This document shows positions 40,152 through 47,649 of a stretch of DNA of 63,048 nucleotides, piece after piece; positions within the stretch are counted from its first letter, which is position 1; the number at the start of each line of letters is the position of its first letter. The position numbers and the translations under genes were made by a program. The notes below the pieces were generated by a model that saw nothing but the letters and a program-made list of their open reading frames with translations, made no database searches and was not told the DNA's origin. Origin of the DNA: Granulicella sp. S156 (GTDB lineage Bacteria; Acidobacteriota; Terriglobia; Terriglobales; Acidobacteriaceae); contig NZ_LMUH01000001.1 in the NCBI RefSeq assembly GCF_009766105.1, positions 1 through 63,048 of the forward strand, in the 5' to 3' direction.

Positions 40152-41819
40152 ATGATTACGCCCGATGAGTTGAACCAAATCCCAATCTTTGCGTGTTTGG
40201 ACGAGGCTGAGCGGCAGAGGTTCGCCAATAAAGCTGCCGATGTGCACCTGAAGTCTGGAGAATGGCTCATTCGCGAAGGAGACGTACCCTATTTCTATGT
40301 CCTTCTCGAGGGTGAACTTGTTCTGGTGAAGGACGTTCTGGGACAGTCGCGCGAATTTCATAAATATCAGGCTGGAGAGTTCTTCGGAGAGGTTCCGATT
40401 CTGATGGGCGCTCCCGCCTTTGTGTCCGTCCAGGCAAAGTCCTGGTGTCGTATTGCGCGATTTGACCGCCAACAGTTGCAGGAGTTGATTCGCGATTCGG
40501 CGGCATGCAGCGCCATCATTCTCCAGACCATGAATCAGCGTCTGGCCAATGTGCAACAGTGGGTCAAGGATACGCCCTCCTCACGCGTGTTCATCGTGGG
40601 TTCGCAGTTCGATACCGACTGCCGCGACATTCGTACGTTTCTTTCGATGAACCGCATTCCGTATGAGTGGGTAGACCGCGAAAGCGAGCCTGAGCGGGTT
40701 CCTGTGTGCATACCGGCAGATCTGAACGGCCCGGCGGTGGTGATCGATAAGGCGTTCTGCGTAGGCCAGTCGCCAACGGTGCGCAAGGTAGCGGATGCCC
40801 TGGGTATCCGCACGAGACCTACGCGAGAGGACTACGAAGTCGTTGTGGTTGGCGGCGGTCCGGCTGGTCTGGCGGCTGCGGTGTACGGCGCCTCTGAAGG
40901 CTTGTGTGTTCTGCTCATCGAACGCAATGCCGCAGGCGGACAGGCTGGTACCTCCTCGCGTATCGAGAACTATCTCGGATTTCCGAACGGCATCTCGGGT
41001 GATGACTTGAGCGAGCGTGCGCTGCGGCAGGCAGGACGCTTTGGCGCGGAGATGGTGCTGACTCGTGATGTGCAGAACGTCGAGCCGATGACGGGTGGCT
41101 ATTGTGTGGAGATGGATGGCGGCGACCGCGTGATGACGAAGACCGTGATCCTGGCGACCGGCGTTGACTGGCGCAGGTTGGAGGCAGAGGGTATCGACCG
41201 CCTGCTGGGCCGCGGCGTGCTCTACGGTGCGGCGCGCACCGAGTCACCGACTGTGATCGGCAAAGACATCTTCATTGTTGGTGGTGGCAACTCCGCAGGA
41301 CAGGCGGCGATGTTCTTCTCCAACTATGCCAACTCGGTAACAATCCTGGTACGCGGAGCTGGGCTCGAACTCAGCATGTCGCAGTACCTCATCGAACAGC
41401 TTGCGAGCAAGAAGAACATTACCGTGGAGCCGTTCACGCAAGTCATGTCCGTTGGCGGCGAAGATCATCTGGAGACGATCTGCACCAGCACCCGTGGGGC
41501 CGAACCTCAAGCACGCCGTGCGGACGCGCTCTTTGTCATGATAGGAGCCGATGCCAACACCGACTGGCTGCCCAGGAATCTGCAGCGCGACGAGCGCGGG
41601 TTCATCTGCACCGGCCGGGATCTGATGGATCTGCCGAATTGGAACGGCAAGCGCGCGCCATTCCTGCTGGAGACCAATCTCCCAGGCTTTTTCTGTGCTG
41701 GCGACGTGAGGCATGACTCCATCAAGCGCGTATCGAGCGGTGTGGGTGAGGGAAGTATGGCGATTGCGTTCGTCCACCAGTATCTGGCTCTGCAACAGAA
41801 AGAGATGGCACAGGTCTAA
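40152..41819 (+). CDS. cNMP-binding/thioredoxin-like/thioredoxin-reductase-like fusion
   Basis: A 555-residue three-part protein. The first part (1-130) is a cyclic-nucleotide-binding domain (GEFFGEVPILMG). The second (145-220) is a thioredoxin/glutaredoxin-like segment (SSRVFIVGSQFDTDC... GPAVVIDKAFCVGQSPTVRK) without a CxxC. The third (225-555) is a flavin reductase with VVGGGPAGLAAAVYGASEG, IVGGGNSAGQAAMFFS and FFCAGDVRHDSIKRV. Where thioredoxin reductase has CAxCD it reads LYGAARTES, so the redox disulfide is absent. It is likely a flavin oxidoreductase with a different electron acceptor. ATG 40152 follows ATAGGGA. Confidence 0.88.
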   Translation: MITPDELNQIPIFACLDEAERQRFANKAADVHLKSGEWLIREGDVPYFYVLLEGELVLVKDVLGQSREFHKYQAGEFFGEVPILMGAPAFVSVQAKSWCRIARFDRQQLQELIRDSAACSAIILQTMNQRLANVQQWVKDTPSSRVFIVGSQFDTDCRDIRTFLSMNRIPYEWVDRESEPERVPVCIPADLNGPAVVIDKAFCVGQSPTVRKVADALGIRTRPTREDYEVVVVGGGPAGLAAAVYGASEGLCVLLIERNAAGGQAGTSSRIENYLGFPNGISGDDLSERALRQAGRFGAEMVLTRDVQNVEPMTGGYCVEMDGGDRVMTKTVILATGVDWRRLEAEGIDRLLGRGVLYGAARTESPTVIGKDIFIVGGGNSAGQAAMFFSNYANSVTILVRGAGLELSMSQYLIEQLASKKNITVEPFTQVMSVGGEDHLETICTSTRGAEPQARRADALFVMIGADANTDWLPRNLQRDERGFICTGRDLMDLPNWNGKRAPFLLETNLPGFFCAGDVRHDSIKRVSSGVGEGSMAIAFVHQYLALQQKEMAQV

Positions 41820-41848
41820 GAACCTGTTTACGAACTGCGTTCTGTCTG

Positions 41849-42022
41849 TTGCTTTTCGGAGTAGCAGCGGCCTTTAGGCCGCGGGAACAGGGTAAATATT
41901 TCTTGGGCTTTAGCCCTGGGCTCTTTGTTGGCACAAGCAAGAGGCCCAAGGCTAAAGCCCTTTCTTGCCGAGTCTTTTCCCGCGGCCTAAAGGCCGCTGC
42001 TACTCCGAAAAACAAAAGCAAC
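41849..42022. repeat. 174-bp nested palindrome
   Basis: Outer arms TTGCTTTTCGGAGTAGCAGC and its complement (ending 42022; the right arm carries extra bases) contain GGCCTTTAGGCCGCGGGA. An inner palindrome around GGGCTTTAGCCC is nested in the loop. It fills most of the gap between the reductase and MFS genes and may end the former's transcript. I see no gene in it. Confidence 0.85.
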
Positions 42023-42124
42023 CGCGACAACGAAAAACAAGAGATAAATGTGAATTTTCGATAGGTCTAAGAAGCAACGGCAGGAACTATCGTAAGTTGT
42101 TATACAAGTTCTTGAGGATGCACG

Positions 42125-43387
42125 ATGCCGCTGCTGCAGCCATTCCGCTCACTCACTTCTATGCAGCGCCGAGCGTTTACGGCGTGCTTTCTTGGCTGGA
42201 CGCTCGACGCCTTCGACTTCTTTATCCTTACGTACTGTCTCGATTCGGTCGCCTCGGCGTACCACGTCAATCTTGAGACGGTGGCTTACAGCCTTACGTG
42301 GACGCTCTGCATGCGTCCAGTCGGTGCGCTGCTCTTCGGCCTGCTGGCGGAACGGTTTGGCCGCCGTCCCACGCTGATGCTCAACATCATCTGCTTCTCG
42401 GTCTTTGAAGTGGCTTCAGCGTTCGCGCCTACGTTCCACATCTTTCTCATCACGCGGGCACTGTTCGGAATTGCCATGGGAGGCGAGTGGGGCGTCGGCG
42501 CGGCGCTTGCCCTGGAGACACTTCCCAATAACAATCGTGGCTTCTTCTCCGGAATTCTGCAGGAAGGCTATGTGACCGGGAACCTGCTGGCTGCGGCCGT
42601 CTATGGTTTGGTCTTTCCGCATCTGCATGGACACGGATACCTCTCCAACTGGCGCGTGCTGTTCCTGTTGGGCGCACTGCCTTCGTTGCTGGTCTTCTAC
42701 ATCCGCTCGGGGGTGGAAGAGTCGCCGGCCTGGGAAGCGAGCCGCCGAAAGTCTCTCGGCGCCACTCCGCACTCACTCGGCTCAACCTTCCGTCAGATCG
42801 TGGCGCATCTGCCGTTGTTTCTCTTCCTGACCCTGCTAATGACGTTTCTTTTGTCCTTCAGCCACGGCACGCAGGACCTGTATCCGACGTTCCTGAAGCA
42901 CGATCATCATCTGACGCCGCAGACGACCTCTGTCGTGGCAATCGTCGGCAACATAGGTGCGTTGCTGGGAGGCATCTGCTGTGGCACGCTCTCTGAACGC
43001 TTTGGCCGCCGTCGCACCATCATCATCGCGGCGCTGCTCGCCATCCCTGTGATTCCGCTCTGGGCCTGGAGCCACACGGCGGTGATGCTGGCCCTGGGCG
43101 GCTTTGCGATGCAGTTCATGGTGCAGGGAGCCTGGGGTGTCATCCCCGTTCATCTGAATGAGCTTGCTCCGGCGCAGGTGCGAGCGCTCTTTCCAGGCTT
43201 GGCATACCAGCTGGGCAATCTTCTTTCTTCCCAGAACAGCCATTTTCAGGCCCTGTTCGCCGCCCGTTTTTTCGGTGGCCGGCTGACCCCGATTATGGCT
43301 CTGACCGTGCTATTTGTTGCCCTGACTGTCGCTTTAACGACGGGACTGGGCCGAGAGGCCAAAGGCGCTGACTTGTCTTCTGTCTAA
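42125..43387 (+). CDS. MFS transporter, carboxylate (SHS/lactate-type)
   Basis: A 420-residue major facilitator with 12 predicted helices. Loop motifs LLAERFGRRPTLML and LSERFGRRRTIII are both present, and the opening AFTACFLGWTLDAFDFFILT is typical of sialate/lactate:H+ symporters (SHS/JEN family). It likely takes up a monocarboxylate. ATG 42125 with GAGG upstream. It precedes phhA by 90 bases on the same strand. Confidence 0.88.
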   Translation: MPLLQPFRSLTSMQRRAFTACFLGWTLDAFDFFILTYCLDSVASAYHVNLETVAYSLTWTLCMRPVGALLFGLLAERFGRRPTLMLNIICFSVFEVASAFAPTFHIFLITRALFGIAMGGEWGVGAALALETLPNNNRGFFSGILQEGYVTGNLLAAAVYGLVFPHLHGHGYLSNWRVLFLLGALPSLLVFYIRSGVEESPAWEASRRKSLGATPHSLGSTFRQIVAHLPLFLFLTLLMTFLLSFSHGTQDLYPTFLKHDHHLTPQTTSVVAIVGNIGALLGGICCGTLSERFGRRRTIIIAALLAIPVIPLWAWSHTAVMLALGGFAMQFMVQGAWGVIPVHLNELAPAQVRALFPGLAYQLGNLLSSQNSHFQALFAARFFGGRLTPIMALTVLFVALTVALTTGLGREAKGADLSSV

Positions 43388-43477
43388 TGCATCTGCTCTT
43401 ATAGTGGGTCGAGCCTAAGTCGGCGCAGGCGCACCTTTAAGGGCGGCTGAGTTGACTGAATCTCGCGGGAGCGTTCC

Positions 43478-44245
43478 ATGTCTGTTGCCGTCATCCCCAG
43501 TCTTCCCAAAAAGCTTCGGGTTGCTGAACCGTTTCTCATCCAGCAGGATTGGGCTGCCTATACGCCGGAGCAGCATGGCATCTGGCGCGAACTCGTGTTG
43601 CGCCGCATGCCGCAGCTGGAACAGCATGCCTGCGCGGAGTACCTCGAGGGCTTCCATCAGATTGGCTTGCAGGCGGACCAACTGCCCGATCTCACTGCGG
43701 TGAGCAAGCGCCTGCAACCGCGTACGGGCTGGCAGTCTACTCCGGTCAGCGGATTTCTGCCCGCCGATGCCTTCTTCGAGATGCTCGCCGCGCGCATGTT
43801 TCCGACGACCACCTGGATCCGCAGCCGCGAGTCGATGGAGTACACCCCGGAGCCCGACATCTTTCACGACGTCTTCGGCCACGTGCCGATGCATGCACAC
43901 CCTGTCTTTGGGGACTTTCTGGAGCACTACGGCAAGATCTGTGCGGCGTCGAAGAGCCCGGACGTCCTGGAGCGTCTGGGGCGGCTCTTCTGGTACACCG
44001 TGGAATTCGGCGTCATTCGCGAGCGCGGCGAGATCAAGGTCTATGGCAGTGGTCTGATCTCGTCGCATGGCGAATGCACGCATGTCATCGAGCGTGGCGC
44101 AGGTCTGGAGATTCGTGATTTCAATCTCGACCAGGTGCTGGAGGAGAAGGTCGACAGCGGCAACATGCAGAAGGTGTTGTACGCGATTGAGTCGTTCGAC
44201 CAGATATACGAGGCGACCAAGGAAGCGGAGTCACGGCTGGGGTAG
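43478..44245 (+). CDS. phhA: Phenylalanine 4-monooxygenase
   Basis: A 255-residue aromatic amino acid hydroxylase of the short bacterial type. The iron site is visible: HDVFGHVPMHAHP gives two His, and the Glu lies in FWYTVEFGV. RESMEYTPEPDIFHD and SSHGECTH are family motifs. It converts phenylalanine to tyrosine with tetrahydropterin and O2. No pcd (pterin recycling) gene is next to it. It follows the MFS transporter; co-transcription is possible. Confidence 0.94.
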   Translation: MSVAVIPSLPKKLRVAEPFLIQQDWAAYTPEQHGIWRELVLRRMPQLEQHACAEYLEGFHQIGLQADQLPDLTAVSKRLQPRTGWQSTPVSGFLPADAFFEMLAARMFPTTTWIRSRESMEYTPEPDIFHDVFGHVPMHAHPVFGDFLEHYGKICAASKSPDVLERLGRLFWYTVEFGVIRERGEIKVYGSGLISSHGECTHVIERGAGLEIRDFNLDQVLEEKVDSGNMQKVLYAIESFDQIYEATKEAESRLG

Positions 44246-44402
44246 AGGGCTTTACCTGGTTGCCAAAAGTTGCTTCCATCGGCCATTCCCGATACGCTTG
44301 TGGAGTGAGCTTTCCACGCATCGCTGCCTGTTGTCTTTGCCCCGGCACCGGGGCGTCGATCACGGCTGCTCGATGAGGAGCGCAGACTGACGATTTCCAA
44401 GT

Positions 44403-44424
44403 GCCCACGAAACAATTCGTGGGC
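44403..44424 (+). promoter_or_regulatory. Candidate attenuator in the nirA leader
   Basis: Perfect 8-bp arms GCCCACGA (44403-44410) and TCGTGGGC (44417-44424), followed by CTTTTGCTTT, 33 bases before the nirA start. Upstream are other GC-rich hairpins, such as CCCCGGCACCGGGG at about 44340-44353. Together they look like a structured leader with a conditional terminator. No known riboswitch was recognised. Confidence 0.5.
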
Positions 44425-44457
44425 CTTTTGCTTTGATTCCTGAACTGGAGAACCAAC

Positions 44458-46185
44458 TTGAGCGACGCCGCACCCACCGCGACCCCCGTAGCCGCGGCTA
44501 AAGAGACCAAAGCGCAGAAGGTCGAACGCCTGAAGCGCGAGAAGAACCCCTGGGATGCCTGGGATGAGGTGCGGCAGTTTGCCCGCGAAGGCCGCGCCAG
44601 CGTGCTGCCGGAGTGGACTGGGATCTACTTCAAGTGGTGGGGCGTCTACACGCAGGGCGATGGCCTTGGCGTAACCGGTGGCGCTGCCGGCGAAGGTAAG
44701 GCGAGCGAGTACTTCATGATGCGCATCGGCCTTCCGAATGGCCTGCTGACGGCGCATCAGCTCCATGTCATCGCCGACATCACCGCGAAGTATGCTCGCG
44801 GCATCGCCGACATTACGACGCGCCAGAACATTCAATTGCACTGGCTCACGATTGAGTCCCTGCCCGAGGTCGTAGACGCGCTTACCAAGATTGGACTTTC
44901 ACCCAAGGGCGCTTGCGGTGATGTTGTGCGTAATGTCACAGGCTGCCCGCTCGCCGGTCTCGATGGTCATGAGCTGCTTGACGCCTCTCCGCTAGCGGTT
45001 GAGATCGCGCAGAAGCTGACGGCGAATCCCGAGTTCTACAACCTGCCCCGCAAGTTCAAGATCTCTGTCACCGGGTGCCCCATCTGGTGCAGCTACCCGG
45101 AGATCAACGACGTAGCCCTCACTGCCTTGAAACGTGTGAAAGACGGCAAGGAAGAGATCGGCTACAGCCTGCGCGTTGGCGGCGGCCTTTCCACCGAGCC
45201 GCACCTCGCTGTGCGCCTGAATGCGTTTATCCCGCAGGACAAGGCCTATGACGCCGTCAAGGCCGTCTGCGAGATCTTCCGCGAGCAGGAAGCGTTGCGC
45301 GAGAACCGCACCCGCGCTCGCATCAAGTACCTCTTCATGAAGCATGGCTGGACCGCGGAGACGATGCTTGCTGCCGTCGAGGAGAAGCTCGGCTTCAAGT
45401 TCGATCCAGCCGACGAAGGCCCCATCGCCGATGACCTCTATCGCGATCACGTCGGTGTGTATCGTCAGAGGCAGGAGGGGCTGAGCTACGTTGGCGCAAC
45501 CGTTCTGAATGGACGTTTGACCCCGGAACAGCTGCATGCCCTCGCGTCACTAAGCGAGACCTATGGCGACGGTCATCTGCGCGCCACGATTGGCCAGAAC
45601 ATCGTGCTGGTCAACATTCCGAACGCGAAGACCCAGGAGCTGGTGACGGAGATCACGGCGCTTGGCCTGCAGGTTGCGCCGACGGTCTTCTATCGCGGAG
45701 CGGTTGCCTGCACGGGCACCGAGTTCTGCAAGCTGGCGATCTCCGAGACCAAGGGCTTTGCGAAGTGGCTTGTCGGCGAGATGGAAGAGCGCCTGCCCGA
45801 GTTCGATCAACAGTTGCGGTTGCACGTCACCGGCTGCACGAATAGCTGTGGCCAGAGCTGGATCGCAGATCTCGGCCTGGAGGGCAAGAAGATCAAGAAG
45901 GATGGCAAGCTGGTCGATGCCTTCTACTTCTGCGTCGGCGGTGCTGTGGGTGAGCATGCGGGGATCGCACGCCAGATCGGCTATCGCGCTGCGGCTGAAG
46001 ATTGCCCCGAGGCCATCGAGCGTCTGCTGCGCGGATATCTCTCTACGCGCACGGAGGGTGAGAATCTGCGCAGCTACTTCCGCCGCACCAGCGATGAAGA
46101 TCTACGCGCGTCGTTGAATGGCGCGGTCGTTGCTGCTGTGGAGCGTGATCCTGCGCCAGGCCGTGTTCCGGCCAGCGTAGGCTAA
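44458..46185 (+). CDS. nirA: Ferredoxin-dependent nitrite reductase (siroheme)
   Basis: A 575-residue nitrite/sulfite reductase of the assimilatory type. The duplicated ferredoxin-like halves are present, and the siroheme-4Fe4S cysteines are in CTGTEFCKLA and CTNSCGQSW. RQNIQLHW and GDVVRNVTGCPLAG are family motifs. Its context with siroheme synthesis genes supports nitrite over sulfite, but sulfite cannot be excluded. TTG 44458 is the start, with GGAG upstream. It heads the operon nirA, siroheme dehydrogenase, cobA. Confidence 0.93.
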   Translation: MSDAAPTATPVAAAKETKAQKVERLKREKNPWDAWDEVRQFAREGRASVLPEWTGIYFKWWGVYTQGDGLGVTGGAAGEGKASEYFMMRIGLPNGLLTAHQLHVIADITAKYARGIADITTRQNIQLHWLTIESLPEVVDALTKIGLSPKGACGDVVRNVTGCPLAGLDGHELLDASPLAVEIAQKLTANPEFYNLPRKFKISVTGCPIWCSYPEINDVALTALKRVKDGKEEIGYSLRVGGGLSTEPHLAVRLNAFIPQDKAYDAVKAVCEIFREQEALRENRTRARIKYLFMKHGWTAETMLAAVEEKLGFKFDPADEGPIADDLYRDHVGVYRQRQEGLSYVGATVLNGRLTPEQLHALASLSETYGDGHLRATIGQNIVLVNIPNAKTQELVTEITALGLQVAPTVFYRGAVACTGTEFCKLAISETKGFAKWLVGEMEERLPEFDQQLRLHVTGCTNSCGQSWIADLGLEGKKIKKDGKLVDAFYFCVGGAVGEHAGIARQIGYRAAAEDCPEAIERLLRGYLSTRTEGENLRSYFRRTSDEDLRASLNGAVVAAVERDPAPGRVPASVG

Positions 46186-46195
46186 GGACACAACG

Positions 46196-46846
46196 ATGAG
46201 TCTCTTTCCCATCTTTCTGAAGCTCACTGCAAGACCCTGCGTCGTTATCGGCGCAGGGTCTATCGCAGAGTCAAAGATTGAGAGCCTGCTGCAGTCTGAG
46301 GCGCACGTCACGGTGATAGCCCCCGAGGCGTTGCCGCGCGTTCAGCAGTGGGCTGAGTCGGGAGAGATCGTCTGGACCCAACGCGAGTATGCGCCGGGAG
46401 ATCTGGCGGGATCGTTCCTCGTTGTTGCTGCTACGGCGACGCCTGCGGTCAATCGTGCCGTCTTTGCCGAGGCCAACGCCGCCGATATTCTTTGCAATGC
46501 GGTCGACGATCCGCCGTTCTGCGATTTTTATTTCCCCTCGGTCGTTCGGCGCGGCGAGTTGCAGATTGCCATCTCGACAGCAGGTGAAAGCCCCGCGCTC
46601 GCGCAGCGGCTGCGTAAGGAGATCAACGCACAGTTGCCGCTGGACACGGGCGAGTGGCTGCAGGAGCTTGGCCGCCTGCGTCGCGAGGTTACGGCAGTCG
46701 AACCCATCGGCGAGCCGCGCAAGCTGCTACTGCATGAGCTCGCGCAGCGCGAGGCCTGCGGGTACGACGAATGCCCATCCCGCATGCGAGCACGGCAGCA
46801 CGCACGCGAGCACGGCTTCCTTCCCGTAGAGGAGCCTACGCGATGA
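46196..46846 (+). CDS. Precorrin-2 dehydrogenase / siroheme synthase N-terminal type
   Basis: A 216-residue protein matching the NAD-binding module of CysG (Met8p-like). PIFLKLTARPCVVIGAGSIA is the Rossmann entry, and NAVDDPPFCDFYFPSVVRRG with STAGESPALAQRLRKEI are conserved. It oxidises precorrin-2 to sirohydrochlorin and may also insert iron. It starts 10 bases after nirA and its stop overlaps the next gene (ATGA), giving tight coupling. Confidence 0.92.
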   Translation: MSLFPIFLKLTARPCVVIGAGSIAESKIESLLQSEAHVTVIAPEALPRVQQWAESGEIVWTQREYAPGDLAGSFLVVAATATPAVNRAVFAEANAADILCNAVDDPPFCDFYFPSVVRRGELQIAISTAGESPALAQRLRKEINAQLPLDTGEWLQELGRLRREVTAVEPIGEPRKLLLHELAQREACGYDECPSRMRARQHAREHGFLPVEEPTR

Positions 46847-47631
46847 CCAAAGCGGTGCAGGGAACTGTCTATCTTGTCGGTGCTGGGCCGGGCGATCCGG
46901 AGCTGCTGACGCTACGCGCATTGCGTCTGCTCGAGTCTGCCGATGTGGTCTTCCACGACGATCTTGTGCCGGATGAAGTGCTGGCCCTTGTGCATCGGCA
47001 CGCGCTGATTACAAGCGTTGGCAAGCGTTGCGGACGCCCACGCATTACGCAGGCTGGAATCCATGCGCTGATGATCGACTCTGCGCGCGTGGGACAGTCC
47101 GTCGTGCGGCTCAAGAGCGGCGATCCGCTGGTCTTTGGCCGTGCCGGAGAAGAGATTGCCGCGTTGCGCTCCGCGCAGATTCCCTTTGAAGTTGTGCCGG
47201 GCGTCACTGCAGCCTTTGCCGCAGGTGCGGCCCTGTCGCTTCCGCTCACCGATCGCAAGAGCGCGTCCAAGCTGATCTTCTGCACAGGACACCATGCAGC
47301 GGATAAGACAGACGCCACGCCGATCTGGGCCGGACAGGTGCCGGAAGACGCAACGCTCGTCATCTACATGCCCGGCCGCGATACAGCTCGCATCGCAGGC
47401 GAACTTGCCTCAGCGGGCGTTGCATCGGACATGCCTTGTTGTGCCATCTCGCAGGCGGCGACTTCGCAGCAGAGCCATGCTGCATGCAGGCTGTCGGAGT
47501 TTGGGGAGCTACCCTGCGGACCCGCTCCTCTGCTGCTGCTGATCGGCCGCGCGATGGAGTCGTTGCTGGAACGGAAAGAGGAGAAATCAGAGAACCAAGA
47601 ACAGCTTCATCGGCTGATCTCTGTTCTCTGA
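46843..47631 (+). CDS. cobA: Uroporphyrinogen-III C-methyltransferase
   Basis: A 262-residue SAM-dependent methyltransferase. GTVYLVGAGPGDPELLTLRA, DDLV, and RLKSGDPLVFGRAGEE are diagnostic of SUMT. It methylates uroporphyrinogen III twice to give precorrin-2, the substrate of the upstream dehydrogenase. The ATG overlaps the preceding stop. The last residues (after MESLLERKEEK) are encoded by a palindromic element (47577-47641) and do not look like the native C-terminus. Confidence 0.93.
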   Translation: MTKAVQGTVYLVGAGPGDPELLTLRALRLLESADVVFHDDLVPDEVLALVHRHALITSVGKRCGRPRITQAGIHALMIDSARVGQSVVRLKSGDPLVFGRAGEEIAALRSAQIPFEVVPGVTAAFAAGAALSLPLTDRKSASKLIFCTGHHAADKTDATPIWAGQVPEDATLVIYMPGRDTARIAGELASAGVASDMPCCAISQAATSQQSHAACRLSEFGELPCGPAPLLLLIGRAMESLLERKEEKSENQEQLHRLISVL

Positions 47632-47641
47632 TCTCTCCTCT
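47577..47641. repeat. Purine-rich palindrome overlapping the cobA end
   Basis: Arms at 47577-47595 and 47623-47641 pair at 18 of 19 positions. The left arm is AGAGGAGAAATCAGAGAAC. The element covers the last cobA codons and stop and probably ends the operon transcript. Confidence 0.75.
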
Positions 47642-47649
47642 CTGTTTTC

